Source of the DNA: Chitinophaga fulva | GTDB lineage: Bacteria; Bacteroidota; Bacteroidia; Chitinophagales; Chitinophagaceae | DNA length: 64,000 nucleotides | Reading direction: 5' to 3' | Assembly: GCF_012927205.1 (NCBI RefSeq) | Contig: NZ_JABBGC010000001.1 | Coordinates: 2,356,810-2,420,809 of the forward strand | Shown: positions 55,232 to 64,000 of the stretch, piece after piece | How the letters are laid out: every line of letters begins with the position of its first letter | Position numbering within the stretch: position 1 is the first letter of the stretch | Translations under genes and position numbers: made by a program | Notes under the pieces: model-generated | The model's input: the letters and a program-made list of their open reading frames with translations, nothing else | Databases searched by the model: none | What the model was told of the DNA's origin: nothing

Positions 55232-57067
55232 TTATTCAACAGTCACACTCTTCGCCAGGTTTCTCGGTTTGTCTACGTCAAACCCTTTCATGACGCCGAT
55301 GTGGTAAGCGAGCAGTTGTAAAGGGATAACGGAAACAATAGATGCAACGAGTTCATCTGCTGAAGGTACAAAAATAACGTCATCTGCCATGGGCGGAATG
55401 ATGTGGTCACCTTCCGTCACAACCGCTATCACTTTACCTTTGCGGGCTTTGATCTCTTGAATGTTGGATACGATCTTTTCGTAGTAGCTGTCTTTGGTGG
55501 CCACAATCACAACAGGCAGGTTCTCGTCTACCAGTGCAATAGGACCATGTTTCATTTCCGCAGCGGGATAACCTTCCGCGTGGATATATGATATTTCTTT
55601 CAGTTTGAGCGCGCCTTCCAATGCTACCGGGAAGTTGTAGCCACGGCCCAGGTAGAGGAAGTCGCGGGCATCTTTGTATTTGGCAGCGATCTTTTGTACC
55701 TGGTCATCCAGTTTCAGCGCGGTAGCTACTTTTTCCGGGATCTGCTCCAGTTCATCGAGCAGGTGCTGGAAACGTTGGGTGGTGATGGAACCTTTCTCTG
55801 CGGCTATTTTCAGGCCTACGAGGCAAAGTACCGCCAGTTGCGCCGTGAAGGCTTTGGTGCTGGCTACGCCGATTTCCGGGCCTGCGTGCGTATAGGCGCC
55901 GGCGTGAGACAGGCGTGCAATGGAGGAACCTACCACGTTACATACGCCGAGGATGATAGCGCCTTTCTCTTTGGCCGCTTCAATGGCTACCAGCGTATCG
56001 GCTGTTTCACCTGATTGAGAGATAGCGATGATCACATCACCAGGGCCCACCACCGGGTTGCGGTAACGGAACTCTGAGGCGTATTCCACTTCCACCGGGA
56101 TGCGGCATAATTCCTCAATCATATATTCCGCTACGAGACCGGCATGCCAGGAGGTGCCACAGGCTACAACGATGATGCGTTTGGCGTTGCTCAGGGTTTC
56201 TGCATATTCGCGGATACCACCCATGGTGAGGGTGCCATTTTTAGCATCCAGACGGCCACGCAAACTGTCAAAGATGGTTTGCGGCTGTTCAAATATTTCT
56301 TTCAGCATGAAGTGGGCAAAGCCGCCTTTCTCAATGGCTGCCAGCTCAATGTCCAGCTTCTGTATGTAAGGTGTTTGTCTTTCGTTGGAGATGTTTTTCA
56401 GGATCAGCTCATCCGCTTTAATGATGGCAATTTCGTAGTCGTTGACATATACTACCTCCTTGGTGTATTCCACGATAGGAGAGGCATCGGAAGCAAGGAA
56501 ATGTTCTCCTTTACCCACACCGATTACCAGCGGACTGCCTTTGCGCGCGGCAATCAACGTATCAGGATTATCTTCGTCGATCAGTACGATCACATAAGCG
56601 CCGACCACTCTTTTCAGGGCTATACGCAGGGCTTCTTCGAGGGGGCACTGGTTCTGCTTTTTAATCTCTTCAATAAAATGCAGCAGCACCTCTGTATCGG
56701 TATCGCTCTGGAAAACATGTCCCTGGTTGGTCAGCTCCTGTTTCAGTTGTATATAGTTTTCGATGATGCCGTTATGTACCATCGACAGTTTTCCGTCACT
56801 GGAAACGTGGGGGTGTGCGTTGCGGTCACAGGGCTCGCCATGCGTCGCCCACCGGGTATGCCCGATGGCGATGGGGCTGCGCATGTCATAGCTGGACGCG
56901 TATTCTTCCAGTGCAGCAACTTTATCTTTCTTTTTGTATACCCGCAGTCCGTCATTGATGATGGCTACGCCAGCGCTGTCGTAACCGCGGTATTCCAGTC
57001 TTTTAAGGCCTTTCAATACTACCGGGTATGCTTCTCGGTGCCCGATGTAAGCTACAATTCCACACAT
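55232..57067 (-). CDS. glmS: Glutamine-fructose-6-phosphate aminotransferase (isomerising)
   Basis: 611 residues, the standard length. It makes glucosamine-6-phosphate from fructose-6-phosphate and glutamine, the first step to UDP-GlcNAc. The N-terminal cysteine nucleophile follows the Met (MCGIVAYIG), the GATase motifs GHTRWATHGEP and NGIIENYIQL are intact, two SIS domains follow (ACGTSWHAGL; YLGRGYNFPVALEGALKLKE), and the C-terminal PRNLAKSVTVE closes the active site. No glmS ribozyme was recognised upstream. First gene of glmS-DUF4954-tag. Confidence 0.97.
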   Translation of the reverse strand: MCGIVAYIGHREAYPVVLKGLKRLEYRGYDSAGVAIINDGLRVYKKKDKVAALEEYASSYDMRSPIAIGHTRWATHGEPCDRNAHPHVSSDGKLSMVHNGIIENYIQLKQELTNQGHVFQSDTDTEVLLHFIEEIKKQNQCPLEEALRIALKRVVGAYVIVLIDEDNPDTLIAARKGSPLVIGVGKGEHFLASDASPIVEYTKEVVYVNDYEIAIIKADELILKNISNERQTPYIQKLDIELAAIEKGGFAHFMLKEIFEQPQTIFDSLRGRLDAKNGTLTMGGIREYAETLSNAKRIIVVACGTSWHAGLVAEYMIEELCRIPVEVEYASEFRYRNPVVGPGDVIIAISQSGETADTLVAIEAAKEKGAIILGVCNVVGSSIARLSHAGAYTHAGPEIGVASTKAFTAQLAVLCLVGLKIAAEKGSITTQRFQHLLDELEQIPEKVATALKLDDQVQKIAAKYKDARDFLYLGRGYNFPVALEGALKLKEISYIHAEGYPAAEMKHGPIALVDENLPVVIVATKDSYYEKIVSNIQEIKARKGKVIAVVTEGDHIIPPMADDVIFVPSADELVASIVSVIPLQLLAYHIGVMKGFDVDKPRNLAKSVTVE

Positions 57068-57228
57068 GTGTTTAAGAGTGTTTTTTGGTGAGGGTGTTCA
57101 TTGCAATATCGCATAAATTGTTAAAATAACATCACTTGATGTTAATAAAATATAATATAAGATATGGTTTCTACGCGTGCGTTTTCAAATAACGTGCATT
57201 CTTCGCAACATGAAAATTAAATGAAAAA

Positions 57229-57288
57229 GGGAATATAGTGCGCGATTAACCGAATGTTAATATCCGGATCATCATTCACTATATTCCC
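57229..57288 (-). terminator. Terminator-like hairpin after the S9 peptidase gene
   Basis: Twelve-base arms GGGAATATAGTG and CACTATATTCCC (57229-57240, 57277-57288) with a 36-base loop, and on the minus strand a T-rich tail. A second hairpin, AGGATGTA/TACATCCT, lies at 57305-57329 next to the stop codon. Confidence 0.55.
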
Positions 57289-57335
57289 CTCTTATTAGTT
57301 ACATAGGATGTATATATGATCTACATCCTGTATGG

Positions 57336-59705
57336 TTATTTCAATAATGTATTATCGAACAAATGTAAGATTCTTTTGTATTCATCCGTCCAACTGCTGG
57401 GTGTTGTAAATCCGTGGTCTTCCACCGGGTATACTGCCAGCTCCCAATTATCTTTTCCCAGTTCTATCAATCGTTGTGACAATCTCACGATATCCTGGAA
57501 ATGTACGTTGGTGTCTACCATGCCATGACACATCAGCAGTTTGCCTTTCAGTCCTCCTGCAAAATAAATGGGGGAAGAGCGGCGATACGCAATACTGTCG
57601 GTGAATGGCTCATTCAGGATGTTGCTCGTATATCCGTGATTGTAATGCGCCCAGTCTGTAACAGAGCGTAAAGCGGCACCGGCTGCAAACACGCCTGGTT
57701 TGGTAAACATCGCCATCAGCGTCATAAAGCCACCGTAGCTGCCACCATAAATTCCAATGCGGCTGGCGTCAACCTGCAATTTCTCTGCCAGATATTTAGC
57801 TGCGTCCACTTCATCGTCCAGGTCTTTGCCGCCCATATACCGGTAAATACCGGTGCGCCAGTTGCGGCCGTAGCCGGCACTGCCACGGTAATCCACGTCC
57901 AGTACAGTGTAACCTTTATCGGTCAGCAGATTGTGGAACATATATTCACGGAAATAATTGCTCCACCATTTATGCGCATTTTGCAGATAACCGGCGCCAT
58001 GTACGAAAATAACGGCAGCGCCGTTTTTCTTCGCTGGGTCTGGCGTATACAACCGTGCATATACAGGCTGATTGTCGCGGGCGGTGAAAGTAATCACCTG
58101 CGGATCGCGCCAGGGATAGGATTTGAATTCAGCCGACTGCGCCATGTTGGTCACCTGCACGGGTTTGCTGCCCGGACTGTTAGGCTGCAGGTACAATTCC
58201 CATGGCTTGGTGGAATAGGAGTAACGGTAAGCGATCCATTTTTCGTCAGGTGAAATGCTTACTTCGTTGGCCCCTTCCATGGTGGTGATGCGTTCTGCCT
58301 TTCCTCCGTTAACGCCTATACGATAAAATTGTTTTTCGCCTGGATGTACTTCGTTGGTGGAGATGTAAAAATGTTTTTTATCGTTGGAGAGATAAACATC
58401 CTGTACTTCATAATTGCCTTTAGTCAGTTGTTCAGTCTGCCCGGTCACTACCTGCGTGGTATACAGGTGAGAATAGCCAGTGGCTTCTGACTGGTACCAG
58501 CAGGTGTTTTCATCGGTCCATCCCAGGCTGGTATTGATTTGCCATCCGCTGATGCCGGGGCCGCCTATCCAGGCTTCGTCACGCTGACGGTTCAATGATT
58601 TCACCTTTCCGGTAGCGGGATCAATCAGTACGATCCAGCGGTCTTTGTTGTCGAGGGAACGTATATCTGTAATGAGATGCGTGCCCTTGTCTGACCATTG
58701 CGGGGCATTGACAAGTACGCCGCGCACTTTGGCGCTGTCTCTGCCAGGATAGTCTTTGCTGTAGTCCGGCAGGTCTTTAATGCCGGGCAGGTCTGTTACC
58801 ACAATTGGCAATACCGTATCTTTTTCACGGTCGTAAAGGTAGCAGTCAACTGCAGCCTGCGGCCCGCCTACTTTATCACGGGAATGGATATCCGTAGTAA
58901 AACCGGAAGCGGTAACAAACTCCGGAACGATGGTATTTTTACCACCTGCTTCCTTATACACCTGGTAGGTAACATAACGGCCATCAGGGCTTATTTGCGC
59001 GCCGTCCAGCTTTTTGTCGCCGAGGTACAGCTTACGCAGTGGTTTGGTGTCGTTTTGTTTAGCGAAAGCGGTGGCGGCATCTTTTTTCGCTTTTTTGTCG
59101 CGGATGACAGCCAACAGTTCCAGCTGCTGTGCTTTTAGGTATTTCTCCTGGTCATTGCCTTTTTCGAGATCGCTCTTTTCTGCCGGTGGCTTGTCGCCGG
59201 TAGTAAAGTTGGTCAACTGGGTAGTAAGACCGGTGGACCTGTTCCAGGCAAAGAGGTCCTGGTTCTGCGTGTATACCACCTGTTGTCCGCCGAAACTAAA
59301 GACAGGGTTGGTTTCTGAGGCGGTGGTTTGGGTAATGCGGATGGTTTTGCCGGACTTTACCTCCATCAGGTATACATCTCCCTGGTAACTATAGGTGAGC
59401 AGGGTTTTATCTGTATTGTAGCTGCCTCTCGCCCGGGCTGCAATCAGGCCGCGGTCGGCGGCTGTTGTCTTTACCGGAGCGTGGTTTTTGATACCGGCGG
59501 CATAGAGGGAATCAGACAGTTGCTGGTCGGGATTCCAGCTGAAATAAACGGTCTGATTGTCGGTTCCCCAGAAAATATTATCGGGGGAAGTGCCTATCCA
59601 TTTAGGATCGCGCATGATTTTTTCTACCGTAAGAGGCCCTGGTTGCTGGGCATAGAGACTGTTGGCTGATAAAAAAATAATGGCGGGCAATACCCATTTT
59701 GTCAT
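57336..59705 (-). CDS. Secreted S9-family prolyl oligopeptidase (DPP4/AAP-like)
   Basis: 789 residues with a signal peptide ending SLYAQ (about 1-20). A beta-propeller occupies about 30-520, then an alpha/beta-hydrolase. The catalytic triad is visible: Ser656 in GGSYGGFM, Asp731 in MVDTNVHF and His764 in EDHGF. It cleaves peptides after proline or alanine in the periplasm or outside the cell. Monocistronic; divergent from the histidine-phosphatase gene. Confidence 0.92.
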   Translation of the reverse strand: MTKWVLPAIIFLSANSLYAQQPGPLTVEKIMRDPKWIGTSPDNIFWGTDNQTVYFSWNPDQQLSDSLYAAGIKNHAPVKTTAADRGLIAARARGSYNTDKTLLTYSYQGDVYLMEVKSGKTIRITQTTASETNPVFSFGGQQVVYTQNQDLFAWNRSTGLTTQLTNFTTGDKPPAEKSDLEKGNDQEKYLKAQQLELLAVIRDKKAKKDAATAFAKQNDTKPLRKLYLGDKKLDGAQISPDGRYVTYQVYKEAGGKNTIVPEFVTASGFTTDIHSRDKVGGPQAAVDCYLYDREKDTVLPIVVTDLPGIKDLPDYSKDYPGRDSAKVRGVLVNAPQWSDKGTHLITDIRSLDNKDRWIVLIDPATGKVKSLNRQRDEAWIGGPGISGWQINTSLGWTDENTCWYQSEATGYSHLYTTQVVTGQTEQLTKGNYEVQDVYLSNDKKHFYISTNEVHPGEKQFYRIGVNGGKAERITTMEGANEVSISPDEKWIAYRYSYSTKPWELYLQPNSPGSKPVQVTNMAQSAEFKSYPWRDPQVITFTARDNQPVYARLYTPDPAKKNGAAVIFVHGAGYLQNAHKWWSNYFREYMFHNLLTDKGYTVLDVDYRGSAGYGRNWRTGIYRYMGGKDLDDEVDAAKYLAEKLQVDASRIGIYGGSYGGFMTLMAMFTKPGVFAAGAALRSVTDWAHYNHGYTSNILNEPFTDSIAYRRSSPIYFAGGLKGKLLMCHGMVDTNVHFQDIVRLSQRLIELGKDNWELAVYPVEDHGFTTPSSWTDEYKRILHLFDNTLLK

Positions 59706-59797
59706 AGCGGTTCAGTATTTTGTTGGGCGATAAATGTAACAGTTTAATCATAAATTGCTACAAATTTTGGATAGACGCCGGTTGGCTGTCTCTCATT

Positions 59798-60343
59798 ATG
59801 CAGCTTATGCGCTTACTGCCTATCATATTTTGCCTTATCCTGCTGGCAGCCTGTAAACCCAAGGCGCCGGTACGGCAACCGGTACCAGTATCGGAAGACA
59901 CTACTTTCCTGACGGGTACGTTCTACCTCGTCCGGCATGCAGAACGTTATCCCGGCGGCATGGATACCACCCTCACAGCGGAAGGTTTCCAACGCGCCGG
60001 TCTTTTATATGAACGGCTGAAAAATGCCCATCTCGACAAGATTTACCTGACGCCCTACCGCCGCTGCATCCAGACGGCCGACAGCCTGCGGATCAAACAA
60101 CACCTGGATACCTGCTTCTATAAGGCAGATACTACCGGAGAATCATTGATATACGAAATCACGCGCCATGGCGACTGGGGAAAGCGCATCCTCGTCATTG
60201 GCCACAGTAATACGCTGGTGCCGGTATTGCGTGGACTGCGTGCTAAACCACACATGGCAACTATCGGAGAAGATGAATATAACTGGTTGTTTATCGTCCG
60301 CAAAACATCCGACGGGACTACCCTTACGGAAGATTGCTACTAA
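59798..60343 (+). CDS. Histidine-phosphatase-superfamily lipoprotein
   Basis: 181 residues from the ATG at 59798, which gives a lipoprotein signal (LPIIFCLILLAACKP, lipobox LAAC); a longer frame from 59720 has no sensible signal. The phosphatase core is LVRHAERYPGG (catalytic His), a second-phosphate Arg in YLTPYRRC and GHSNT (second His). It is therefore a SixA/phosphoglycerate-mutase-like phosphohydrolase on the periplasmic face. Substrate unknown. Divergent from the S9 peptidase. Confidence 0.85.
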   Translation: MQLMRLLPIIFCLILLAACKPKAPVRQPVPVSEDTTFLTGTFYLVRHAERYPGGMDTTLTAEGFQRAGLLYERLKNAHLDKIYLTPYRRCIQTADSLRIKQHLDTCFYKADTTGESLIYEITRHGDWGKRILVIGHSNTLVPVLRGLRAKPHMATIGEDEYNWLFIVRKTSDGTTLTEDCY

Positions 60344-60414
60344 TCCGTTATAGAAGACGTTACCAATCTCATATACAAGGCTGCTACCAATCTTAAAAGG
60401 CTTTTCATCGAAAC

Positions 60415-60445
60415 CACAAAGCCGGCTGTTTCAGCCGGCTTTGTG
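60415..60445. terminator. Perfect 14-base-pair hairpin terminator
   Basis: CACAAAGCCGGCTG and its complement with a 3-base loop (60415-60428, 60432-60445), flanked by A/T on both sides, between convergent genes ending at 60343 and 60523. A REP copy starts 2 bases later. Confidence 0.8.
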
Positions 60446-60446
60446 A

Positions 60447-60475
60447 ACATCGTAGCCCAGGGCTTCAGCCCTGGG
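60447..60475 (+). repeat. REP-like palindrome copy 4
   Basis: ACATCGTAG and the family palindrome (60456-60475), followed by GGGAACCCGGGAAATTC, again with GGGAA-type repeats to its right. Confidence 0.85.
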
Positions 60476-60522
60476 AACCCGGGAAATTCGAAATCGGGAT
60501 TCAACATCCGATTCCCCTGATG

Positions 60523-61899
60523 TTATAATAAAATACCTTTCATCAGTGTATAAGCCACGGAGAAATAAATCAGCAGCCCGGTCACGTCCACCAGGGTGGC
60601 CACAAACGGAGCCGAAGAAGTGGCAGGGTCGGCGCCGGCTTTCTTCAGAAGAATAGGCAGCATAGAGCCGGAGAGGGTTCCCCATAATACGACGCCTACG
60701 AGGGAGAAGCCTACGGTGGTGCCAATCAGTACGGTATGTTCGCCGTAAGTATGGAAAAGGCTGTTCCATAGCAGGATGCGGATGAAACCGATGAATCCCA
60801 GCACGCTGCCCAGCAGCAGGCCGGAAATGATCTCGCGCCGCATAACGCGCCACCAGTCGTTGATACTGATTTCACCGAGTGCCATGGCCTGGATGATCAG
60901 GGTGGAAGCCTGTGAGCCGCTGTTACCGCCGCTGGAAATGATCAGGGGGACAAACAGCGCCAGTACGACGGCTTTGGCTATTTCGTCTTCAAAGAAGCCC
61001 ATGGCCGTAGCTGTCAGCATCTCACCGATAAAGAGTACAACGAGCCAGCCTACCCTTTTTTTGACCAGCTTCAGCAGGGGCATATCGAGGTAAGGCTCGT
61101 CCAACGCTTCGGTACCACCGATTTTCTGGATGTTTTCGGTGTGTTCTTCGTTGGCGATCCAGAGGATATCATCGATCGTTACGATGCCCAGCAGTATGCC
61201 GTTGTCGTCTACTACGGGCAGTGCCACGCGGTTTTCCATCCGGAATACCTGGACGGCTTCTTCCTGGTCGTCGTTGGCACGAAGGGATACGAAGCGGTCA
61301 TCCATCAGGGTATGTACCACCGTATCGGTGGCTACCAGCAGGAATTCGCGGATACGGAAGTCATCGAGCAGGTGGCCCCGTTCATCGATCACATATATAA
61401 CGTCAATGGTTTCACTGTCTTTGCCATGCTCCCGGATATAGTCCAGCACCTGTTTTACGGTCCACTCTTCTCTTACAGCGATGTAGTCGGGCGTCATGAT
61501 ACGGCCCACGCTGTTCTCCGGGTAACCCAGCAGGGAGAGGGTGATCCGGCGTTCTTCAGGGTCCAGCAGTTTGATCAGTTCTTTCACCGCTTCGCTGGGC
61601 AGTTCTACCAGGAAGGCGGTACGGTCATCTGCCGGCAGCTCGTTCATCAGCTCGGCGATCTTGGCAGGGGGCAGTACCCGGATCACATCTTCCTGCAGCG
61701 GGAAGTCCAGGATACGGAAAGCCGCTGCCGCTCTGGTGATCGACAATTGATGGATGATGATGCCCGCGTCTTCGGGATTATCATGGATCAGGTCCGCTAT
61801 ATCCGTAATTAACTGGTCGTCCAGGTACACCGAGAGCTCGCGATAGTTTTTTTCTTTCTTCAGTGTGCTGAATTTCTCCAGTAATGCTTCATTTTCCAT
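60523..61899 (-). CDS. mgtE: Magnesium transporter MgtE
   Basis: 458 residues, the normal length. It has an N-terminal helical domain (about 20-125), two CBS domains (about 130-255, TIDVIYVIDERGHLLDDFRI; VVDDNGILLGIVTIDDILWI) that sense Mg2+, and a five-helix channel domain (about 285-458) with the conserved SSGGNSGSQASTL and DVTGLLIYF segments. It takes up Mg2+ at the inner membrane; CBS sensing closes the pore when Mg2+ is high. Confidence 0.95.
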   Translation of the reverse strand: MENEALLEKFSTLKKEKNYRELSVYLDDQLITDIADLIHDNPEDAGIIIHQLSITRAAAAFRILDFPLQEDVIRVLPPAKIAELMNELPADDRTAFLVELPSEAVKELIKLLDPEERRITLSLLGYPENSVGRIMTPDYIAVREEWTVKQVLDYIREHGKDSETIDVIYVIDERGHLLDDFRIREFLLVATDTVVHTLMDDRFVSLRANDDQEEAVQVFRMENRVALPVVDDNGILLGIVTIDDILWIANEEHTENIQKIGGTEALDEPYLDMPLLKLVKKRVGWLVVLFIGEMLTATAMGFFEDEIAKAVVLALFVPLIISSGGNSGSQASTLIIQAMALGEISINDWWRVMRREIISGLLLGSVLGFIGFIRILLWNSLFHTYGEHTVLIGTTVGFSLVGVVLWGTLSGSMLPILLKKAGADPATSSAPFVATLVDVTGLLIYFSVAYTLMKGILL

Positions 61900-61958
61900 G
61901 TACTAATTTGACTCTATGCGCGAAAATAAGTTAAAATAAAACGCCTCCGGGGTTATCA

Positions 61959-62834
61959 CTATAATAATTCTCCGATGTGTTTGCGGATATTATTGGAAAT
62001 AGTATCGGTGGGCAGGTCGTTGGCATCAAAGCCAAACGGGTCCTCAATTTCTTCCGCGATCAGCTCAAGGCTGGCCAGTACAAAAAAGATGAATACGACC
62101 ATGGGGATAATGAGATACCCCAGGCTGAACACATACCCGAAAGGCATGGTCATGATATAGAAGAAGATGAATTTTTTGATGAATACGCTGTAACTGAAGG
62201 GGATAGGGGTGCTTTGGATACGCTCGCAGGCGCCGCATACTTCGGTGAAGGTCTGTAGCTCGTTGTTGAGGACGATCAGCTGTTCGCCGGTCAACTGTCC
62301 CTCCCGTTGCAGGTCTGCAATTTTCTGCATGATCCGGATTGCCAGCTGATTAGGCACATGCTTCGTCGGGTCCAGCGGTGGCTGTCCTTCGGGCAGCGCT
62401 TCCATCTCTTCAGCTTTATATATCTTCCGCAGATGGTTTTTCAGGCCGAAGGCATAGTTGGGGATCATGGTCCGGAAGAAAGCCCGGGCTTCGGTATTGC
62501 CGGCCGGCAGCATGGCTTGCAGCTTAATGGCCAGGTTGCGGCTGCTGTTCACCAGCGAGCCCCATTGGCGGCGGCCTTCCCACCAGCGGTCATAGGCGGT
62601 GTTGGTCCGGAACACCAGCAACAGGGATATCACAAACCCCAGCAAACCGTGCATCAGGGATATGTTCTTGATTTCACTGTTGGACGACAGTTGCCAGAAC
62701 GATAGCTCCAGCCAGGCTACAATAGCAGAATAAATGGCCAAAGCTATAAACATGGGAAAGAGCTTCCGTACTGTGTCCGCTTTGTGGATACGGAAAATAA
62801 AGGTAAACCAGTCCTTCGGGTTGTAATTGATCAT
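61959..62834 (-). CDS. Bestrophin-family (YneE/UPF0187) anion-channel-like protein
   Basis: 291 residues with four hydrophobic segments (FPMFIALAIYSAIVAWLEL; HGLLGFVISLLLVFRTNTAY; FIFFYIMTMPFGYVF; IIPMVVFIFFVLASLEL) and the bestrophin signature RTNTAYDRWWEGRRQWG. Bacterial members form pentameric channels for cations or anions. The C-terminal EEIEDPFG is typical. It lies 59 bases upstream of mgtE on the same strand, so it may be cotranscribed with it. Confidence 0.9.
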   Translation of the reverse strand: MINYNPKDWFTFIFRIHKADTVRKLFPMFIALAIYSAIVAWLELSFWQLSSNSEIKNISLMHGLLGFVISLLLVFRTNTAYDRWWEGRRQWGSLVNSSRNLAIKLQAMLPAGNTEARAFFRTMIPNYAFGLKNHLRKIYKAEEMEALPEGQPPLDPTKHVPNQLAIRIMQKIADLQREGQLTGEQLIVLNNELQTFTEVCGACERIQSTPIPFSYSVFIKKFIFFYIMTMPFGYVFSLGYLIIPMVVFIFFVLASLELIAEEIEDPFGFDANDLPTDTISNNIRKHIGELL

Positions 62835-63036
62835 AAGCTTAAGTTAGCACCAGATATAAATCATTTAGAAATTTTGATATTTAGCTATTGGGAACCCCCT
62901 TAAATGATCAAATTTCCAAATAAACAAATAGCCAAATGAGATTAAATCGGGCCGCAAACCTAAAATTTTTCAACATGATTTTGATAACTTCTTCCTTTAA
63001 CTTTACTTTACGCCTTCTTTTATTTGAATAAGTGCT

Positions 63037-63450
63037 ATGATTAAGCCATACTTGTACATTGATAAGTCTAAGGGAAAAGGACGCGGCGTATATACCAAAG
63101 AAAGGATACCCGCCGGTACCAGGATCGAAACGTCGCCCGTGCTGGTCCTCTCTTACGACGATACGGAGATTGTCGACAAAACGAAGCTCCATAATTATAT
63201 TTTCCTCTGGGGGGTACGCGAAACACGCTCCTGTATTGCACTGGGCTTCTGCTCTATCTACAACCACGACTATAATCCCAACTGCGAGTACGAAATGGAT
63301 TTTGATGCCGAAACTATGAGCATCATTACCCGCCGCGATATCAAAAGGGGAGAAGAGCTCTTTATCAACTACAACGGCGACGTGGAAGATGATTCCCCCG
63401 TTTGGTTTGATATGAAACGTACTAAAGAAGACCAGGCAAAGGCCAAATAA
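63037..63450 (+). CDS. Small SET-domain protein
   Basis: 137 residues, essentially a bare SET domain: KGKGRGVYTKERIPAG at the start, SIYNHDYNPNCEYEMD (the NH..NPN knot) and RDIKRGEELFINYNG (ELxxxY). Such proteins are lysine methyltransferase homologues using SAM; the pre- and post-SET regions are missing. In bacteria the targets are mostly unknown. It is isolated, divergent from the bestrophin gene, and has a functionally complete set of signature residues. Confidence 0.85.
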   Translation: MIKPYLYIDKSKGKGRGVYTKERIPAGTRIETSPVLVLSYDDTEIVDKTKLHNYIFLWGVRETRSCIALGFCSIYNHDYNPNCEYEMDFDAETMSIITRRDIKRGEELFINYNGDVEDDSPVWFDMKRTKEDQAKAK

Positions 63451-63818
63451 GATCATCAGGAGGAAGGCGGCCACAAAACTACCTTTTTTACCTTCAATAC
63501 TTCAGCCACGGGCTTTGACCCGGATTTCCTTCCAGTAGAGGCCTGTGGCAGATTTGTTGAAAAAATTCCTGACATCCCTTGGTGCTTGGTTATTTTTTCC
63601 TAATATTGTATAAGTACTTATATAATTTTGTTCTTTGACAGTGTGATTTTTTGTTGAGACGTGCGAATAATAGGATAAGCAATCCTGTTATACACCCCTC
63701 CCCGTCAAAATGGAGGTGGTGAAAAGGTGGACTGTACCGTTTTTATATAGGTTTAGGAAGGTATTCTTCCAAAAAGCCTGCAGGAAACAAAACTCGCACG
63801 GTCGATAATGATCACACG
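63451..63818. other. Gene-free stretch before the repeat array
   Basis: About 370 bases with no credible gene. A weak REP-like sequence occurs at about 63500-63530 (see rejected). The rest is non-repetitive. Confidence 0.4.
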
Positions 63819-64000
63819 GGTTGATGATAACCGCGACTGGCTGCTCACCATGATAGTACAGGTTGATGATAACCGCGGATGACCACCACTGGCTGCACAC
63901 CCGCTATCGTCAATCATGATAGTACTGGTTGATGATAACCACGGATGACCGCCACTGGCTGCACACCGTTATCGTCAATCATGATAGTACAGGTTGATGA
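63819..64000. repeat. Tandem 65-66 base repeat array reaching the window edge
   Basis: A short 42-base unit (63819-63860) is followed by full units at 63861-63926 and 63927-63991 and the start of another at 63992. Each starts GGTTGATGATAACC and carries ACTGGCTGCACAC and CAATCATGATAGTAC. TATCGTCAA near the end of one unit can pair with TTGATGATA of the next (one mismatch). More units probably lie beyond the window. Confidence 0.85.

Noticed and set aside
57068-57335. glmS ribozyme or riboswitch upstream of glmS
   Set aside because: The region holds only AT-rich DNA and a terminator-like hairpin belonging to the S9 peptidase gene.
62908-63474. 188-codon minus-strand frame opposite the SET gene
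   Set aside because: It overlaps a gene with a clear domain on the plus strand; its hydrophobic start is an accident of the opposite strand.
63500-63530. Fifth REP copy
   Set aside because: CAGCCACGGGCTTTGACCCG resembles the palindrome only in part and lacks the ACATCGTAG tag.
63819-64000. CRISPR array
   Set aside because: Whole 65-66 base units are conserved, with no variable spacers, and no cas gene is in view.

Overview
The window looks like a chromosome segment of a Bacteroidota bacterium, most likely Chitinophaga or a close relative in the Chitinophagaceae. The evidence is the very long secreted RHS proteins with DUF6443-type and DUF5977-type segments, AlgW-free SPII lipoproteins of Bacteroidota style, an oxidative L-fucose operon with FucP, a DUF4954 protein beside glmS, TAnnTTTG-like promoter elements, and moderate GC except in one AT-rich island. 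The genus is an inference from gene content.

Region 1 (1-20.5 kb) is a secreted polymorphic-toxin (RHS) operon: an outer-membrane barrel protein cut by the window edge, a 371-residue secreted beta protein, a 2248-residue RHS/SpvB-like shell protein with a PA14-like domain and DUF5977-like repeats, two smaller secreted proteins, and a 2945-residue RHS protein with a variable toxin tip and an abutting immunity candidate.

Region 2 (20.5-27 kb) is an AT-rich accessory island. It holds a start-less orphan RHS tip with a papain-fold toxin broken by a one-base frameshift, its likely YrhB-like immunity gene, the wreck of a second toxin tip with an immunity candidate, a shred of a third, an XRE regulator divergent from a SymE-like toxin with a repeated candidate operator, a cluster of tRNA/tmRNA-like fragments, and four small genes of unknown function.

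Region 3 (27-37 kb) holds a coiled-coil/barrel envelope protein, the aerobic class I ribonucleotide reductase pair nrdB-nrdA, an ABC exporter pair, an FMN reductase and a TPR-like protein, with REP palindromes and heptamer repeats between.

Region 4 (37-52.4 kb) holds the leucine operon leuC-methyltransferase-leuD-leuB-leuA, two tandem paralogous lipoproteins, a VanX-like dipeptidase whose stop codon lies inside a REP palindrome, an L-fucose oxidation operon (two SDRs, FAH-family hydrolase, mutarotase, lactonase, FucP, one lipoprotein; no fuconate dehydratase), and an MbnP/MbnH-like pair.

Region 5 (52.4-64 kb) holds tag, the DUF4954 protein and glmS in one run, an S9 peptidase, a histidine-phosphatase lipoprotein, mgtE, a bestrophin-like channel, a small SET-domain protein and, at the right edge, a tandem array of 65-66 bp repeats that runs out of the window.

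The most unusual part is 19.1-24.8 kb: a toxin-tip cassette array decaying stepwise next to a SymE/XRE pair and a graveyard of tRNA pieces.
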